Below are positions 55,101 through 64,000 of a stretch of DNA of 64,000 nt, piece by piece. The first letter of the stretch is position 1. Every line of letters starts with the position of its first letter. The DNA is from Undaria pinnatifida (lineage: Eukaryota > Sar > Phaeophyceae > Laminariales > Alariaceae), in contig JABAKD010000028.1 in assembly GCA_012845835.1 (NCBI GenBank), forward strand, positions 12,214,717 through 12,278,716, written 5' to 3'. Under the pieces are notes generated by a model that made no database searches, was not told where the DNA came from, and saw nothing but the letters and a program-made list of their open reading frames with translations. The position numbers and the translations under genes are program-made.

Positions 55101-58100
55101 ACAACCAGCCCGATGAACAATAATGGCATGGCCGAGGAATAACGAGGCATACAACCACTACTCTTGTGAAAGTAAAGCGACATTGGGTATAGTATGTTAG
55201 TCCAATAATCATATTAATAGTATGTTCGTATAGCAGCCTCGTCAACCAGAAAAACAACACCAAAAAAAGGTACACCCTATCGTAGCACACAACACGCCCC
55301 ATCCCGAAAATAATCCTTCTACCCTCACATGCCGTCGGCGCTCCGCAAACAAGGAGGCCATACATATCTCCATTAGCACCAAAAAATAACACAAAAAACT
55401 GTCAAAGGTAATCAGAACGTCAAAACCCAACGCCCCCCTCTCCCCATCCCCATAAAATATGCCTACTGACCCTAAAAACCCCCCAACACCGCACTTAGCC
55501 CTAACCTTGACACCTCATTTGCCGCCGGCGCTCCGCAGACAAGGAGGCCATGCGTACGTCTCTCCAGTACCACAAAAAAAACAATACGCCCACAAACCAA
55601 CAAACCGCCAACGTCATCAAAATGCCAAAACCAACGCTCCACCCTCCCCATCCCGAAAATACGCCTCCTCCACCAGCACCCTCACCTGCCGCCGGCGCTC
55701 CGCAGACAACGAGGACATACGCCTCTCCAGCAGCACCGCGCTCAACGTGCGTCTCACCCGCGTGCCCCTCCACCACCTCTGCAAGGTGCCTGCCGCCGCT
55801 ACCCTCACCGCCACATTTGCCTCCGCCGCCATCGCCGCCGCTGCCGCCGCCGCTTCAGCTGCTGCAGCTGCTGCAGCTGCTGCCGCCTCGTACTCTTGTT
55901 GCTCGCGCAGCTCGACTGCTCTCTCCTTAAGCCTTGCGGCTTCGGCTCTCGATGCCTCCAACGCAGCTTTCGCTTGCTGCTCGGCGAGCCGTTTTTCACT
56001 CTCCGCCCGAGCCACCTCAAACCTGTGTAAGTCGATCCAGTCCATAACGCATCACACATCATTTAAATGGCAGCAACCAAAAAAAGGTACACATTATATG
56101 TGTTGACCCAAAAACAGGTACAGCCTCAAATCAAGTACAAAATTCATCGAACTAAGCACCCGATTGGCCGAAAGGACATCGCACCTGTTTCTAACGTGGA
56201 ACGACCCCGGTACACCTGTATGCGGTTGCTACATATGCCTGGGCTGAAACTTATTTTTTTGCTCGTATTTTGGGTTTTCAGGCTTAATCACTTCCCTACA
56301 GTGTCAATTTTGTTTCCCTGCTGAACACGCTGCTGTTTCATCCTTTCGCTCTTCCAACCTCTTCGGCTATTTCTTCATTATTTTTCCACTACTCAACCAT
56401 TGCCGACGACATGGGGTAGATCATAAGGGAGAAGGGAGCATGAATAGCCCACTCGGGGAAAAAAAAAAACATGACTGCGCAGTAAACTGAGGGAGGCTCT
56501 ATAAGGCAGTAGTCTTTGGTGAACCTTAGGCCCCGCGGGTTTTAGTCTGCACCTGTTTTTGACTCTAAGGTATACCTTTTAGGGAACAGGTACACCTTTT
56601 TTTGGCGGTTGCCCCAATATAAACTGCTTTCTCTGGTATTTCCTGCAAACCCAAGCATCATGCCTTAACGCTAAGAAACACGTATTTTAAAGACCATGAT
56701 GTCTTGACCTCCAAAATGTTGTAAGTGTTACCGCGTACCGCAAGTTACTCGTTGGCTATGAACCACCAACGCCCCCCCTCTCCAAAGTAACTCGTTGGCG
56801 CTGTCATCCATAAGCAAGAGAGTAGGCACAACGTGCCGAAGTCCGTTTTACGAGCGGTTGTTGGAAGGATGCAGTTCACCCTTCATGCGACTCGCCGAAC
56901 ACCTCACGGCGCTTCGCGCTTGGTGCTAACAATGTCTGCCTGGTTAGTGAAAACCCGACGTGCTCCGTCCCGGCATAGTAGGGATGCGAGAGTCCATGGT
57001 TATACGACTACGGCCATGCACAAACTGAGTACAACCCCCCCCCTCCCCCCCCAAGTCCAGTCTACAGCAAGCGGTCATGTTGTGGTACCGGTACATGCAC
57101 ATATTGCAACTAACGTGCCTTTGATATGAATACGATAGAGAGAGTTTTGTTCAATATTTCCACCCATTCCCTACCGACGCAACAGGCATTTAGCCGACTC
57201 ACCAGGTAACAGCCCGCTAGAATTGCTTTGACGCATGACACACACCTGGTAAGATATGGGACCATATTTCATAGCCCCCAACAACAACAACAACGTTCAA
57301 TATCCAAACGGTGTGTACATTTCCAGTCCAGAGTAGAAACAGTTACAATTTTCGCTGGTCATCACCTGCGCGCCGAAGCCGCAGCTCTCCCCATCTCCCC
57401 CCTCTGCCATGCCTGCAGCGTGATCGCCGCTTGGTTTCGATTGCGATGGCGCATCCACCGCCGGGAAGCTCGGGCAAGTGTGCTCGCGGACCTCCGGCGC
57501 CTCTTGATCAGGGGCGTGGTTTGCCTCATGACAGTCACCATGCGGTACCACGCCTGCCGACGGTGAGCACAGGAGACGAAAATAAACAACAAAACCCGTC
57601 AGTCTTGGTTAATGAACAAGCAGTAGACGTTTCTTTGATGACGAGACAACCGCTGTGGCTGAGAGTGGCTCAGCCGCCAAATCTGAAATTTGTCTGTCAA
57701 TATCATAGTGTGCTTACACCAACACCGACAACAACGTAAACAGCAGCAACAGCAACAACAACAGCAGCAACCAACACCAACACCAACACCAACACCAACA
57801 CCAACACCAACATCAACACCACCACCACCAACACCACCAGCACCAACACCAACACCACCACCACCAACACCATCACCACCACCACCACCACCACCACCAC
57901 CACCACCACCACCACCAACAGCAACAACAACAATAGCAACAACAACACACCAACACCAACACCACCAACACCACAACACCAACACCAACAACACCGACAC
58001 CAATAACACCGACACCAACACCAACAACACTGAAGACCTAACGCAGCTTGCAAAACACAGTTTTCGGCGAAATCCTCTACCAGGTACCTCTGTCATATTG

Positions 58101-58921
58101 TTTTTACAACAAAAAGCAATCAAGGCGTTTTCAATCCACCTGCATTGCCACAGACGCATCAAGGTGCAAGCTCTCCCGGTGTATCCGAGGCCTCCTGTTA
58201 AGAAGTTGCGCCACAAAGGCGACGTTGTATAGGTGAGCCTTAGTGTTGATGTGGCGAGGCCGAATGAGAGGAGCCAATCCGATCCCCTCAGCACCCGAAA
58301 TGACGAGACAGGCGCGGCGGAACTGCGCTCGCTTCTCGTCCTCATCGGGCCAGTCGATCTCGTCGCCCTTGAAGTTATCGTTCAGCTCCTGCGGCGTGTG
58401 GGGGTATTAGAAAGCACCGAGGCGAGAAAATGCAAGCAGGGTTAACAGAAGCAAAGTGTTTGGGAGCGCCGCACTTCCCTGGAGGGCAAAAGCTAATCGG
58501 TCTCGGCACCATCACAACTACCTACGTAGCCTTGTGTTTGGCCACATAACGTATGTGGTAGGGTAAACCTTACTATATACCAGTATGGCCTTGAATTTCT
58601 TCGGTCGCATATAACATGTGTGTGTTGTCTTCGCATCAAAAACCGCTATTTTTACCCCAGACACCATCACACCCCGTGCCAGTCCTGCTTGAGTCTCATC
58701 CTAGAGAGACAACGCAATTAGGTGATAGACTGGGAGAGAGAAAACCGATATCATCGCACCTTACTCCCGGAAAACATCAAAGGTATAACGTAGACTGCAC
58801 GCGGAACAAACACACAACACAGGCTATCTGCTGGCTGCTGACCTTCATGAGGGAGACGTAGCACCTTCCGTCGGACAGATCTTCGCCAAAGTTAGACACG
58901 CGCCTCTCGCTACCACCCCAC
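51922..58921 (-). CDS. Calponin-homology and IQ-motif protein, 3' seven exons (5' end not found)
   Basis: Exons, minus strand: 58921-58843, 58388-58140, 57553-57366, 56022-55686, 55068-54967 (tentative), 53744-53539, 52174-51922. All are GT-AG with matching phases, giving about 470 residues to the stop. Residues 1-90 resemble the second half of a fimbrin-type CH domain (RVSNFGEDLSDGRCYVSLMK, RACLVISGAEGIG, HINTKAHLYNVAFVAQLLN). Four IQ motifs follow: VAMQAWYRMVTVMR (built across a splice junction), AAITLQAWQRGEMGR, AAAGTLQRWWRGTRVRR and AAMIIQRWQRGQAEIR. Between them lie an Ala/Glu coiled coil, a Ser-rich and an acidic stretch, and SWFDKVFKGISF. Likely role: a calmodulin-regulated actin- or microtubule-associated protein (inference). 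A CH1 domain is expected upstream. Confidence 0.78.
52420..53045 (-). repeat. Two decayed copies of the 53539 exon end
   Basis: 52430-52500 (minus reads SVSWFDKVGEGVSFTRGG) and 52985-53045 repeat the 3' end and donor region of the exon at 53539 (SASWFDKVFKGISFAKGPS). A shorter trace lies at 52770-52800. Spacing is about 550 bp. Confidence 0.85.
52560..52720 (+). repeat. R8 dispersed repeat copy 1
   Basis: gagagcaatatgaccgcctt, then ccgcattact, taagtattccccag, gcgattttgaccgccttata, tattgggggac. Inverted copy at 58955-59115. Confidence 0.8.
53539..53744 (-). CDS. CH/IQ gene exon (Ser-rich, acidic, SWFDKVFKGISF)
   Basis: Acceptor GAGCACAG/GTG, phase 0; donor CCCAGCAG/GTGATG, phase 2. Encodes VRNSSISRRTSASSSVRFSE, then an acidic run EEEEDEEDEDP and the SWFDKVFKGISFAKGPS helix. 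Confidence 0.72.
54480..54668 (+). repeat. AACCC/ATCCC minisatellite
   Basis: About 35 five-base units, first CATCC-type, then AACCC-type (cccaacccaacccaaccc). This resembles but does not equal a telomeric repeat. Confidence 0.95.
54967..55068 (-). CDS. Tentative CH/IQ gene exon
   Basis: The strong acceptor ATTTTTCTCTTAG/TCG opens phase 0 (SRLGDVSIIDPAPQRERREP), closed by a possible GTGTAA donor that keeps phase. An overlapping frame (GGTPQSSQRSRVILEDNVES, continuing to about 54750) is also open and could be the true exon. The choice needs transcripts. Confidence 0.35.
55320..55560 (-). repeat. Two tandem decayed copies of the 55686 exon end and donor
   Basis: tgccgtcggcgctccgcaaa at 55330 and ttgccgccggcgctccgcag at 55518 copy the last codons (SAERRRQ) and donor area at 55686, with the following CCACCC/CCCATCC sequence. 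The donor is altered to ATGAGG or ATGTGAGG in the copies. Period is about 170-190 bp. Confidence 0.88.
55686..56022 (-). CDS. CH/IQ gene exon (coiled coil, poly-Ala, IQ3)
   Basis: Acceptor TTACACAG/G completes the Arg codon from the previous exon. Encodes FEVARAESEKRLAEQQAKAA, a long Glu/Ala coiled coil with an Ala-rich run, AAAGTLQRWWRGTRVRR (IQ) and SLSAERRRQ before GTGAGG. Confidence 0.82.
56740..57030 (-). repeat. R2 dispersed repeat copy 3 (inverted)
   Basis: Matches 43900-44140 inverted: taactcgttggcgctgtcat, ggcacaacgtgccgaagtcc, tgcagttcacccttcatgcg, acgtgctccgtcccggcata. It lies in a CH/IQ gene intron. Confidence 0.82.
57366..57553 (-). CDS. CH/IQ gene exon (IQ1 end and IQ2)
   Basis: Acceptor GTCGGCAG/GCG, phase 0; donor GCGCAG/GTGATG, phase 2. 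Encodes AWYRMVTVMRQTTPLIKRRR and NQAAITLQAWQRGEMGRAAA. Joined to the preceding exon it completes IQ motif 1. Confidence 0.85.
57725..57965 (+). repeat. CAACAC/CAC microsatellite
   Basis: AAC, CAACAC and CAC triplet runs, including about 17 CAC/ACC triplets around 57880-57920. Long Pro/Thr or Val/Gly frames here are artefacts. Confidence 0.93.
58140..58388 (-). CDS. CH/IQ gene exon (C-terminal half of CH domain)
   Basis: Acceptor CGCCGCAG/GAG and donor ATGCAG/GTGGAT, both phase 0. Encodes ELNDNFKGDEIDWPDEDEKR, FRRACLVISGAEGIG, then NVAFVAQLLN, the conserved last helix of fimbrin CH domains (LNLAFVANLFN). Confidence 0.85.
58843..58921 (-). CDS. CH/IQ gene exon (CH domain core)
   Basis: Encodes WGGSERRVSNFGEDLSDGRC and YVSLMK before donor ATGAAG/GTCAGC. 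It aligns with the VNNFSxDIxDGxAYxxLL segment of CH domains. The acceptor CATCATCAG needs a phase 2 upstream exon, which I could not find. Confidence 0.75.
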
Positions 58922-58954
58922 CTGATGATGCACGCACATACAGCAGTAGGGATC

Positions 58955-59115
58955 CCCCAATAGTTGCGGTCTGAGTAAGGCGATAATTCGATATAAGGCG
59001 GCAAAATTCCTTGGGGCGTCTGGGGAAGGAATTAAGTAATAATCTGGAAATAATAATGCGGCGTCTCCAATAAGGCGGTCATATTGCTCTGGCATATCAC
59101 ACCACCGTCTTACTG
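58955..59115 (-). repeat. R8 dispersed repeat copy 2 (inverted)
   Basis: Minus strand gagcaatatgaccgccttat, gccgcattatta, ttaattccttccccagacgc, ttgccgccttatatcg, actattgggggat. It sits immediately upstream of the CH exon acceptor. Confidence 0.8.
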
Positions 59116-59549
59116 GGGTATCCCTACCATGGCGATGGTGTAAAACGTCACGCAATCTTGTCAAAACGTTTCACACCTCGGACAGATTATATAGATCATA
59201 TAGATTATATATGTATACGAATAATTGTCATATTTTTTTTGTTCTTCGGGCACATCTCTTCGTGCTCGCACCTTTGTCCGAAACGTCGGATGGCATCGGC
59301 ATAATTCGACCGTTGGGGTCACGTTGCCGCAGGTTTGGGCGTGATCCGTGCAGTGTGTGTCGCGCGTGGCAAGGTTTTGATTTTTTCTTGGCCTTGGGCA
59401 CACTTAGGGCAAATACCCGGGTTTCCGCAGCATCCCCGGGGATCGGGTTTCCGAACCCCCTATTCCCGGGTACGCACGTACGATTTGGATGCAAACCGGG
59501 TTTTTCTGCTCCAAGAAGGGTACACGTACGTTTCCCTATTTTTGCAGAG

Positions 59550-60005
59550 AGCACCACGCTACGACCCTGCCGCCCAGAAGCAGTCCAGCCCCCTAGCAGC
59601 AGCAGCAGCCTGCAACTCTGTGCGCGTGTGGCTGCTGTTGTAGTAGCTGATTGATTTGATCGGAGCCTGTGATGCTCTACCCGCCTATACGCCACTACCT
59701 TTCGCTGCTGCTGCTACTGCTGCTTCTGTCAAGTGTCTGGTGACATGCCGGCGTAAAGTGTAAGGATCGTTTGAATAAAATATTAGTACTCAAATGGTCC
59801 TTATTATGTTCATGTTGGTGTGCTTCGCATATGATATCGTACCATACCAAGAGAGCACAATGCTACAACTCTGCCGCACAGCAGCAGCGGTAGGCAACAC
59901 CATTTATGTAAGATCGCAGAAGACAGACAGCAAACAACATGCGGAGAGCACAAGGCTACAACCCTGCCGCACAGCAGCAGCGGAAGGCAACACCATTTAT
60001 GTGCG
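59550..60005 (+). repeat. Three-copy repeat, GAGAGCAC block
   Basis: gagagcaccacgctacgacc (59549), gagagcacaatgctacaact (59850) and gagagcacaaggctacaacc (59943) are each followed by ctgccgc-cag-agcag. The last two also share ggcaacaccatttatgt. Confidence 0.8.
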
Positions 60006-60059
60006 CGTGGCGTGTCCTCGCCATGCTGCGGCGAGTTGCTCGTGTCGGAGTTGAGGTGT

Positions 60060-60205
60060 TACTCGACGAGTACCCGTCTTGGGGTACCCGCTAATTTCGG
60101 GGGGAAAATACCCAGGTACTCGCGAGTATTTACGGCGATTTTGGGCGGGTACACGGGTACCCGGGTACCCGGCTAACAGACGGGTACCCGGGGGTACCCA
60201 TAAAA
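60060..60205 (+). repeat. GGGTACCCG palindromic minisatellite
   Basis: Repeated GGGTACCC/CGGGTACCCG and ACTCGCGAGT palindromes over about 145 bp. Confidence 0.85.
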
Positions 60206-60639
60206 TTATTTGTCATCAAGTTCGGTCCTTACAGTTTGCTACGAATTGACTTTTACGAATAAACTCGTAAGGGAGGTTGTTGTGGTAACGCAAAGGGTAC
60301 AGAAGTCGGCATAACAACTCTGTACGTACAACTAATGATTTCCACACACCAGTAAAACAGACTATTAATACGCGATTCTAAAGCATCGTAGACATGTATG
60401 CATGTTTTGTGGGTTCAAAGCACACAGGCGGGTGAGGCGAGAGGCGTAAGACAGCATTTCTGTATCGAGTACCCAAAAAGTGCTAAAGTACTGCTATTGA
60501 GTACATCCAAGAAGTAGTACTGCGGGTAAAATGCGAATGCATTATTTTTCCGGGCAACTCTGTTTTGCATGTACAAACAAATGGCTATTGCGTCCGGTAA
60601 TGGTAATAATGTGTCCCTGCGCCACTCCCCTAGGCACTT

Positions 60640-60780
60640 CCCGGAGGGGAACCTTGTAGATTACATTGATTATATAGATCACATAGAGAATGTAGAGAAT
60701 GCATGTCATACAGATTATATAGATCATGTAGATCATACATATCATCTAGATCATCTAGATCATCTACAGTGGATATTGTA
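60640..60780 (+). repeat. ATTATATAGATCA/CATCTAGAT simple repeat
   Basis: Tandem variants of gattatatagatca and agatcatctagatcatct. A smaller related run is at 59180-59215. Confidence 0.8.
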
Positions 60781-60989
60781 TCTGCCGTTATGAGGTGTCG
60801 TGCAGGATTTGTATGTAGAGGGTACAGATCCAACCGAGGAAACAGGTGCTGGATCATGCAGATCGTACCGCTCCCATTCGGCAACACTAGCTAGACCATA
60901 CAGATCTTCCCTGAAAGATCTAGATCGTCAAGTGGGAACCGATGATCTGTCCGACGTGCCAAAAGATTACAACGCGCACGATGTTCAAA

Positions 60990-62015
60990 ACGTCACAAAA
61001 CACGTACTTCATATATCAAATATCGAAATCCGCCACATTAATAAACACTTCACGCACAGGATATCACCTCATTATCTTTCGAGAGCCATCCATGCCGCTG
61101 TGTCCCCCCCCCCCCCCCCCCCGCCTCGAACGCCCCCTTCTTCCCCATCACCCGGACCATCGCCTAGACCTAGCACCACACGTATAACAAACCCCTCACC
61201 TAAAGCCCTTCCTCCCCCCCCCCCCACCCCCCCCCCCCACCCCCCCCCCCCCCCCCACCCACCCCCCCCCCCCGCCCCCCCCCCGCCCCCACACACCCCA
61301 CCTCCCCCCCAACCCATCCCAACCCCACCCCCTCGAACACTCCACCCTCTCTTTACTCACTGATTGTACGACTTACCCCAGGATATACATGATAAACTGA
61401 TGTATTATTTCCAAAACCGCCACATTTATCCCCTCAAAATAATGTATAGTTTCCAGGCACATATTGAGCTGCCCCCCCCGCCCCCCCCCCCCCCCCCCGC
61501 CCCGACCCCCCCCCCCCCCCCCCCCCCGCCCCAACCCCCCCCCCCGCCCCCAATAATATACTGGTGCCAAAACCGTCAGATTTATCCCCTCGAAAGGATT
61601 TATAGCTTACATGCACAAATTGCCCCCTTTCCCCCCCCCCCCCCCCCCTCCCCTCCAAACCCGTTCGCTTTTGATCAAAACCAGGCCCCCACGTCCTTCA
61701 AAACTCCGCCCCACCCCCCTCACCGGTTATTCGACTTACAAGATTCACTTGATAAAAGGATACATTTCCCTTCACAGCTGTCAGATTTTGTCCCCCTCAG
61801 AAACGGGTTTTATAGTTTCCGCGCAGACTGACTAAAATCATCCTGTTGACCCTGATAGCTACACTGTAGTTGTAAGGGGAGTCGCCGACCTATATCCTTA
61901 ATGAGGACACACAACTCGTAATGCGCGCGATCGGAGTATCACACACAGCTTGTAAAGATGAGTTTCGACGAAATCTTCGATCTCACAGCTGGAGTGTATT
62001 TTCACTTTTTATAAT
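60990..62015 (+). repeat. R1 dispersed repeat, reference copy
   Basis: Order: atatcgaaatccgccacatt block; first C tract; cgcctagacctagcaccaca; second C tract of over 100 bp; then modules of about 55 bp (aaccgccacatttatcccct, aaccgtcagatttatcccct, agctgtcagattttgtcccc), each with tttatag and GCAC and separated by further C tracts; then aaggggagtcgccgacctat, aatgcgcgcgatcggagtat and the tail ATG at 61958 ([15 protein letters not shown]). Other copies: 12255, 17165(-), 33735(-), 36001(-); diverged ones at 10250, 14903, 35925, 63150. Confidence 0.9.
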
Positions 62016-62519
62016 ATATATCCATGGCGTGCGTACGTATCTGATACACACAATGTCAGCGCTATCACCTAACCTGACCGCAGCCCAATGCAGGGACAGT
62101 TCCCTCCGTCTCATAAACAGTGTGCCTAAACCATGTAGTCTCGAACAAGAGGTAAACTCTACTACTGTGTTTCTCTGATACATGGCACCGTCACCAGCTT
62201 CACGTGAGGGGGGGGGTTGAACTATAGCAGAGCAGAGCCACACAGCTTTTCGTGCATATTTTAAACTACTATGATGCGAAACGCAGCGGTGAGTCAGTCG
62301 GTCGGTCGGTCGGTCGTCAGTGGTGACCAGAGGAGGTGAACAGAGCAGTACGCACGTGCACACCATTTAATATTCGGTTTCTACTACTGCTCCAACTCGA
62401 ACTCTACGAAGCGAGCTGTTGTGGTGGATGAGTGAGTCGGGTGCCGGTGGAGACACAATCTGTGGTGGTGGTTCAACCAACTTGCAGCGCAGCAAGTACT
62501 CAGCAGCGCGTTTCTTTCA

Positions 62520-62600
62520 AAAAAGAGTACGGATCGACCCTAGATTTATTGATCTCACACCTGACGTGTTTATTATACTTTTTAAGAAAATGAGGCTGGC
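62520..62600 (+). repeat. R1-tail-like fragment
   Basis: tagatttattgatctcacac then ctgacgtgtttatta, reading RFIDLTPDVFIILF, resembles the [13 protein letters not shown] tail. Confidence 0.4.
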
Positions 62601-62719
62601 TTTTATAAGAATGAGTCTTGTAGTAGTAACGGATTTTAGACCAACCTCATTCCAGGAAAATTCTTTGGTTCCGCACTGCACTATAGATAGGCTAAAATAC
62701 GTAGGGTGGTGTGTGGTGA

Positions 62720-62805
62720 CCGGGGGGGGGACAACGCTAACCCCCGACCAGGGCTAAACCAACCCTAACCCCAACTCTAACCCTCATCCTAACCCCAACA
62801 CCATG
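62720..62805 (+). repeat. Degenerate CCCTAA tract
   Basis: aaccaaccctaaccccaact and ctaaccctcatcctaacccc: an interstitial telomere-like run on the C-rich strand. Confidence 0.7.
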
Positions 62806-63149
62806 GGATGACCCGGGCTTGGATGCCGTTGCTTGTGAAGTGCGGTCGTCCTGGATGCTGAGTTGTAGCCATCGTGGAAGCTGTGCTTTGGCCGTCGTGG
62901 ATGCGGTGCTGTGGAAAGACGAACGCACCGCCCATAGAGAATTTTCTGGTCTGAAACCCATTAATAAGTACTGTACAAAATACGTTTTGCACGCACTGCT
63001 CTAACTCCACCTCACGCTTCCTCCGTCCCGCGAGTTAGGTTCGCTTGTTTGCACACGCACTTACAATTCTCCGATCATGTTTCCGTTTTGTTATATAAAG
63101 CTAACAGACTATTACTACTACGTTTATGCATGCCGAATTCCACACATGC

Positions 63150-63385
63150 CTGTTGTTGTCCCCCTCAATCCGGGTTATATAGTTTCCGTGCGCAGAACAA
63201 GGCTTAGCACCTTACTTAGTCCTGTTGACCCTGATATCAGCAGGGGAGTGACCGACCTGTATCCTTCACGAGGGCACACCCCCCCCGTAACACGCGTGAT
63301 TCAAGTATGATATCACACGCAGCTTGCATGTACGAGGTTTGATCAAAATCCCTTTCGGGCGATTTCACAGCTCAAGTGTATTTTT
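63150..63385 (+). repeat. Diverged R1 copy
   Basis: tgtccccctcaatccgggtt, tatagtttccgtgcgcaga, tgttgaccctgatatcagca, gggagtgaccgacct and cacgcagcttgca in R1 order, with the leader frame degraded. Confidence 0.8.
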
Positions 63386-63439
63386 TCACCTGGCACAGAT
63401 ATGACGATTTTCGTCCCTGTGATATAGTGTAGGTACATT

Positions 63440-63620
63440 TTCTTGCGCACAAATTGACTTGCGGAAAGCGCGAGAGCGTGAGGTAGCAACGCTCGACGAA
63501 AAGTCGACGAGCAGTGGGATTGCTGAACCCTATGCGCGATAAAAATTGAAGGCAAGAACCGGGGGTGAGAAGGGAAGACACCTGTGACCTGTGACCACGG
63601 CATGTCCAGAAGCTGGAAAG
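63440..63620 (+). repeat. R5 dispersed repeat copy
   Basis: gcggaaagcgcgagagcgtg, agcagtgggattgctgaacc, ctatgcgcgataaaaattga, gaccacggcatgtccagaag; the close inverted match is 51440-51610. Confidence 0.85.
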
Positions 63621-64000
63621 CAGTACAAGTGTGAAACAAAAAAAAGAAAAGGTGTGCCGGATCTGCGAAGTACAGTTCCAACCCACGAAACATGTGCTAG
63701 ATCATGGTGGGATCGTACGGCCCCCACCCGAAGCATGATCTATAAGCCATAAAAGCCATACATATCATATATACCATGAATCTGTCTACGTAGGATTATG
63801 GGACCGCAGTCACGCAGCACGTAGTCCCGCAGTACGCTAATCTCTTCATCTGAAGGGAGGTGTGGAGACATACCGAGGTGGGTGGGTTGTACCCGTAACC
63901 GCATGCTCGAGGGTCAGCAACGACGATAACCTCAGAGTACCGCCAAGGAGCCAAGATGGCCTTGAAGGATTACAGTGACAATGAGGCGGTACGATCGAGG

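Noticed and set aside
57599-58345. 248-codon minus frame rich in Val/Gly
   Set aside because: The frame runs through the CAC microsatellite and overlaps the true exon 58140-58388 in the wrong frame.
58910-59164. Minus frame YDRLIGDAALLFPDYYLIP beside the CH exon
   Set aside because: It lies within the R8 repeat that recurs inverted at 52560-52720, so it is unlikely to be a host exon, though it adjoins one.
61921-62015. tRNA or small RNA in the conserved R1 leader
   Set aside because: No cloverleaf, anticodon stem or pol III box could be drawn; conservation is better explained by recent copying of the repeat.
63953-64000. ATG in good context at the right edge (MALKDYSDNEAV)
   Set aside because: Only about 48 bases remain in the window and the minus strand is also open, so a gene start cannot be supported.

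Overview
This is a nuclear window from a eukaryote with sparse, intron-rich genes set in repeats. All modelled introns are GT-AG and run from about 0.4 to 4 kb. Short TTAGGG tracts are present, and there are very long C/G runs and many private dispersed repeats. The mix of large introns, a plant/protist-type CDC20 and a CH-plus-IQ protein fits a brown alga or another large-genome stramenopile. This is inference; no sequence here proves the clade.

Two host genes can be read with confidence. (1) 4544-25698, plus strand: a complete 11-exon gene for CDC20, the APC/C activator. It encodes 572 aa spread over 21 kb; every exon joins in phase, from an ATG through the C box DRFIPNR and a WD40 propeller to a C-terminal Leu-Arg. 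(2) 58921-51922, minus strand: the 3' seven exons of a protein with a fimbrin-like calponin-homology domain followed by four IQ motifs, an Ala/Glu coiled coil and an acidic linker. Its 5' end lies further right or outside the window. A third, unidentified minus-strand gene is hinted at by a clean terminal exon at 45274-45501. Weak open stretches lie at 1462-1749, 3526-4100 (minus) and 44756-45079.

Mobile and repeated DNA fills the rest. 26233-31306 is a tyrosine-recombinase retrotransposon (DIRS superfamily, PAT/Ngaro-type split direct repeats), recent by its repeats but broken. 17397-18850 is a 1.45 kb element with inverted repeats of about 315 bp. A dispersed family here called R1 (C-tracts, ~55 bp modules and an end reading [15 protein letters not shown]) occurs at least ten times. 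A MITE-like family, a hairpin-ended family and several satellites occur inside introns and in the 31-51 kb intergenic desert.

The most unusual theme is intron growth by tandem duplication across splice sites. Copies of exon edges, with their GT or AG, recur next to CDC20 exons 4, 7, 8, 9 and 10, next to two donors of the CH/IQ gene and next to the 45.5 kb acceptor. At CDC20 exon 10 the duplicated donor is also the end of a MITE. At exon 9 one upstream copy still has an acceptor and an in-frame WD-type sequence.
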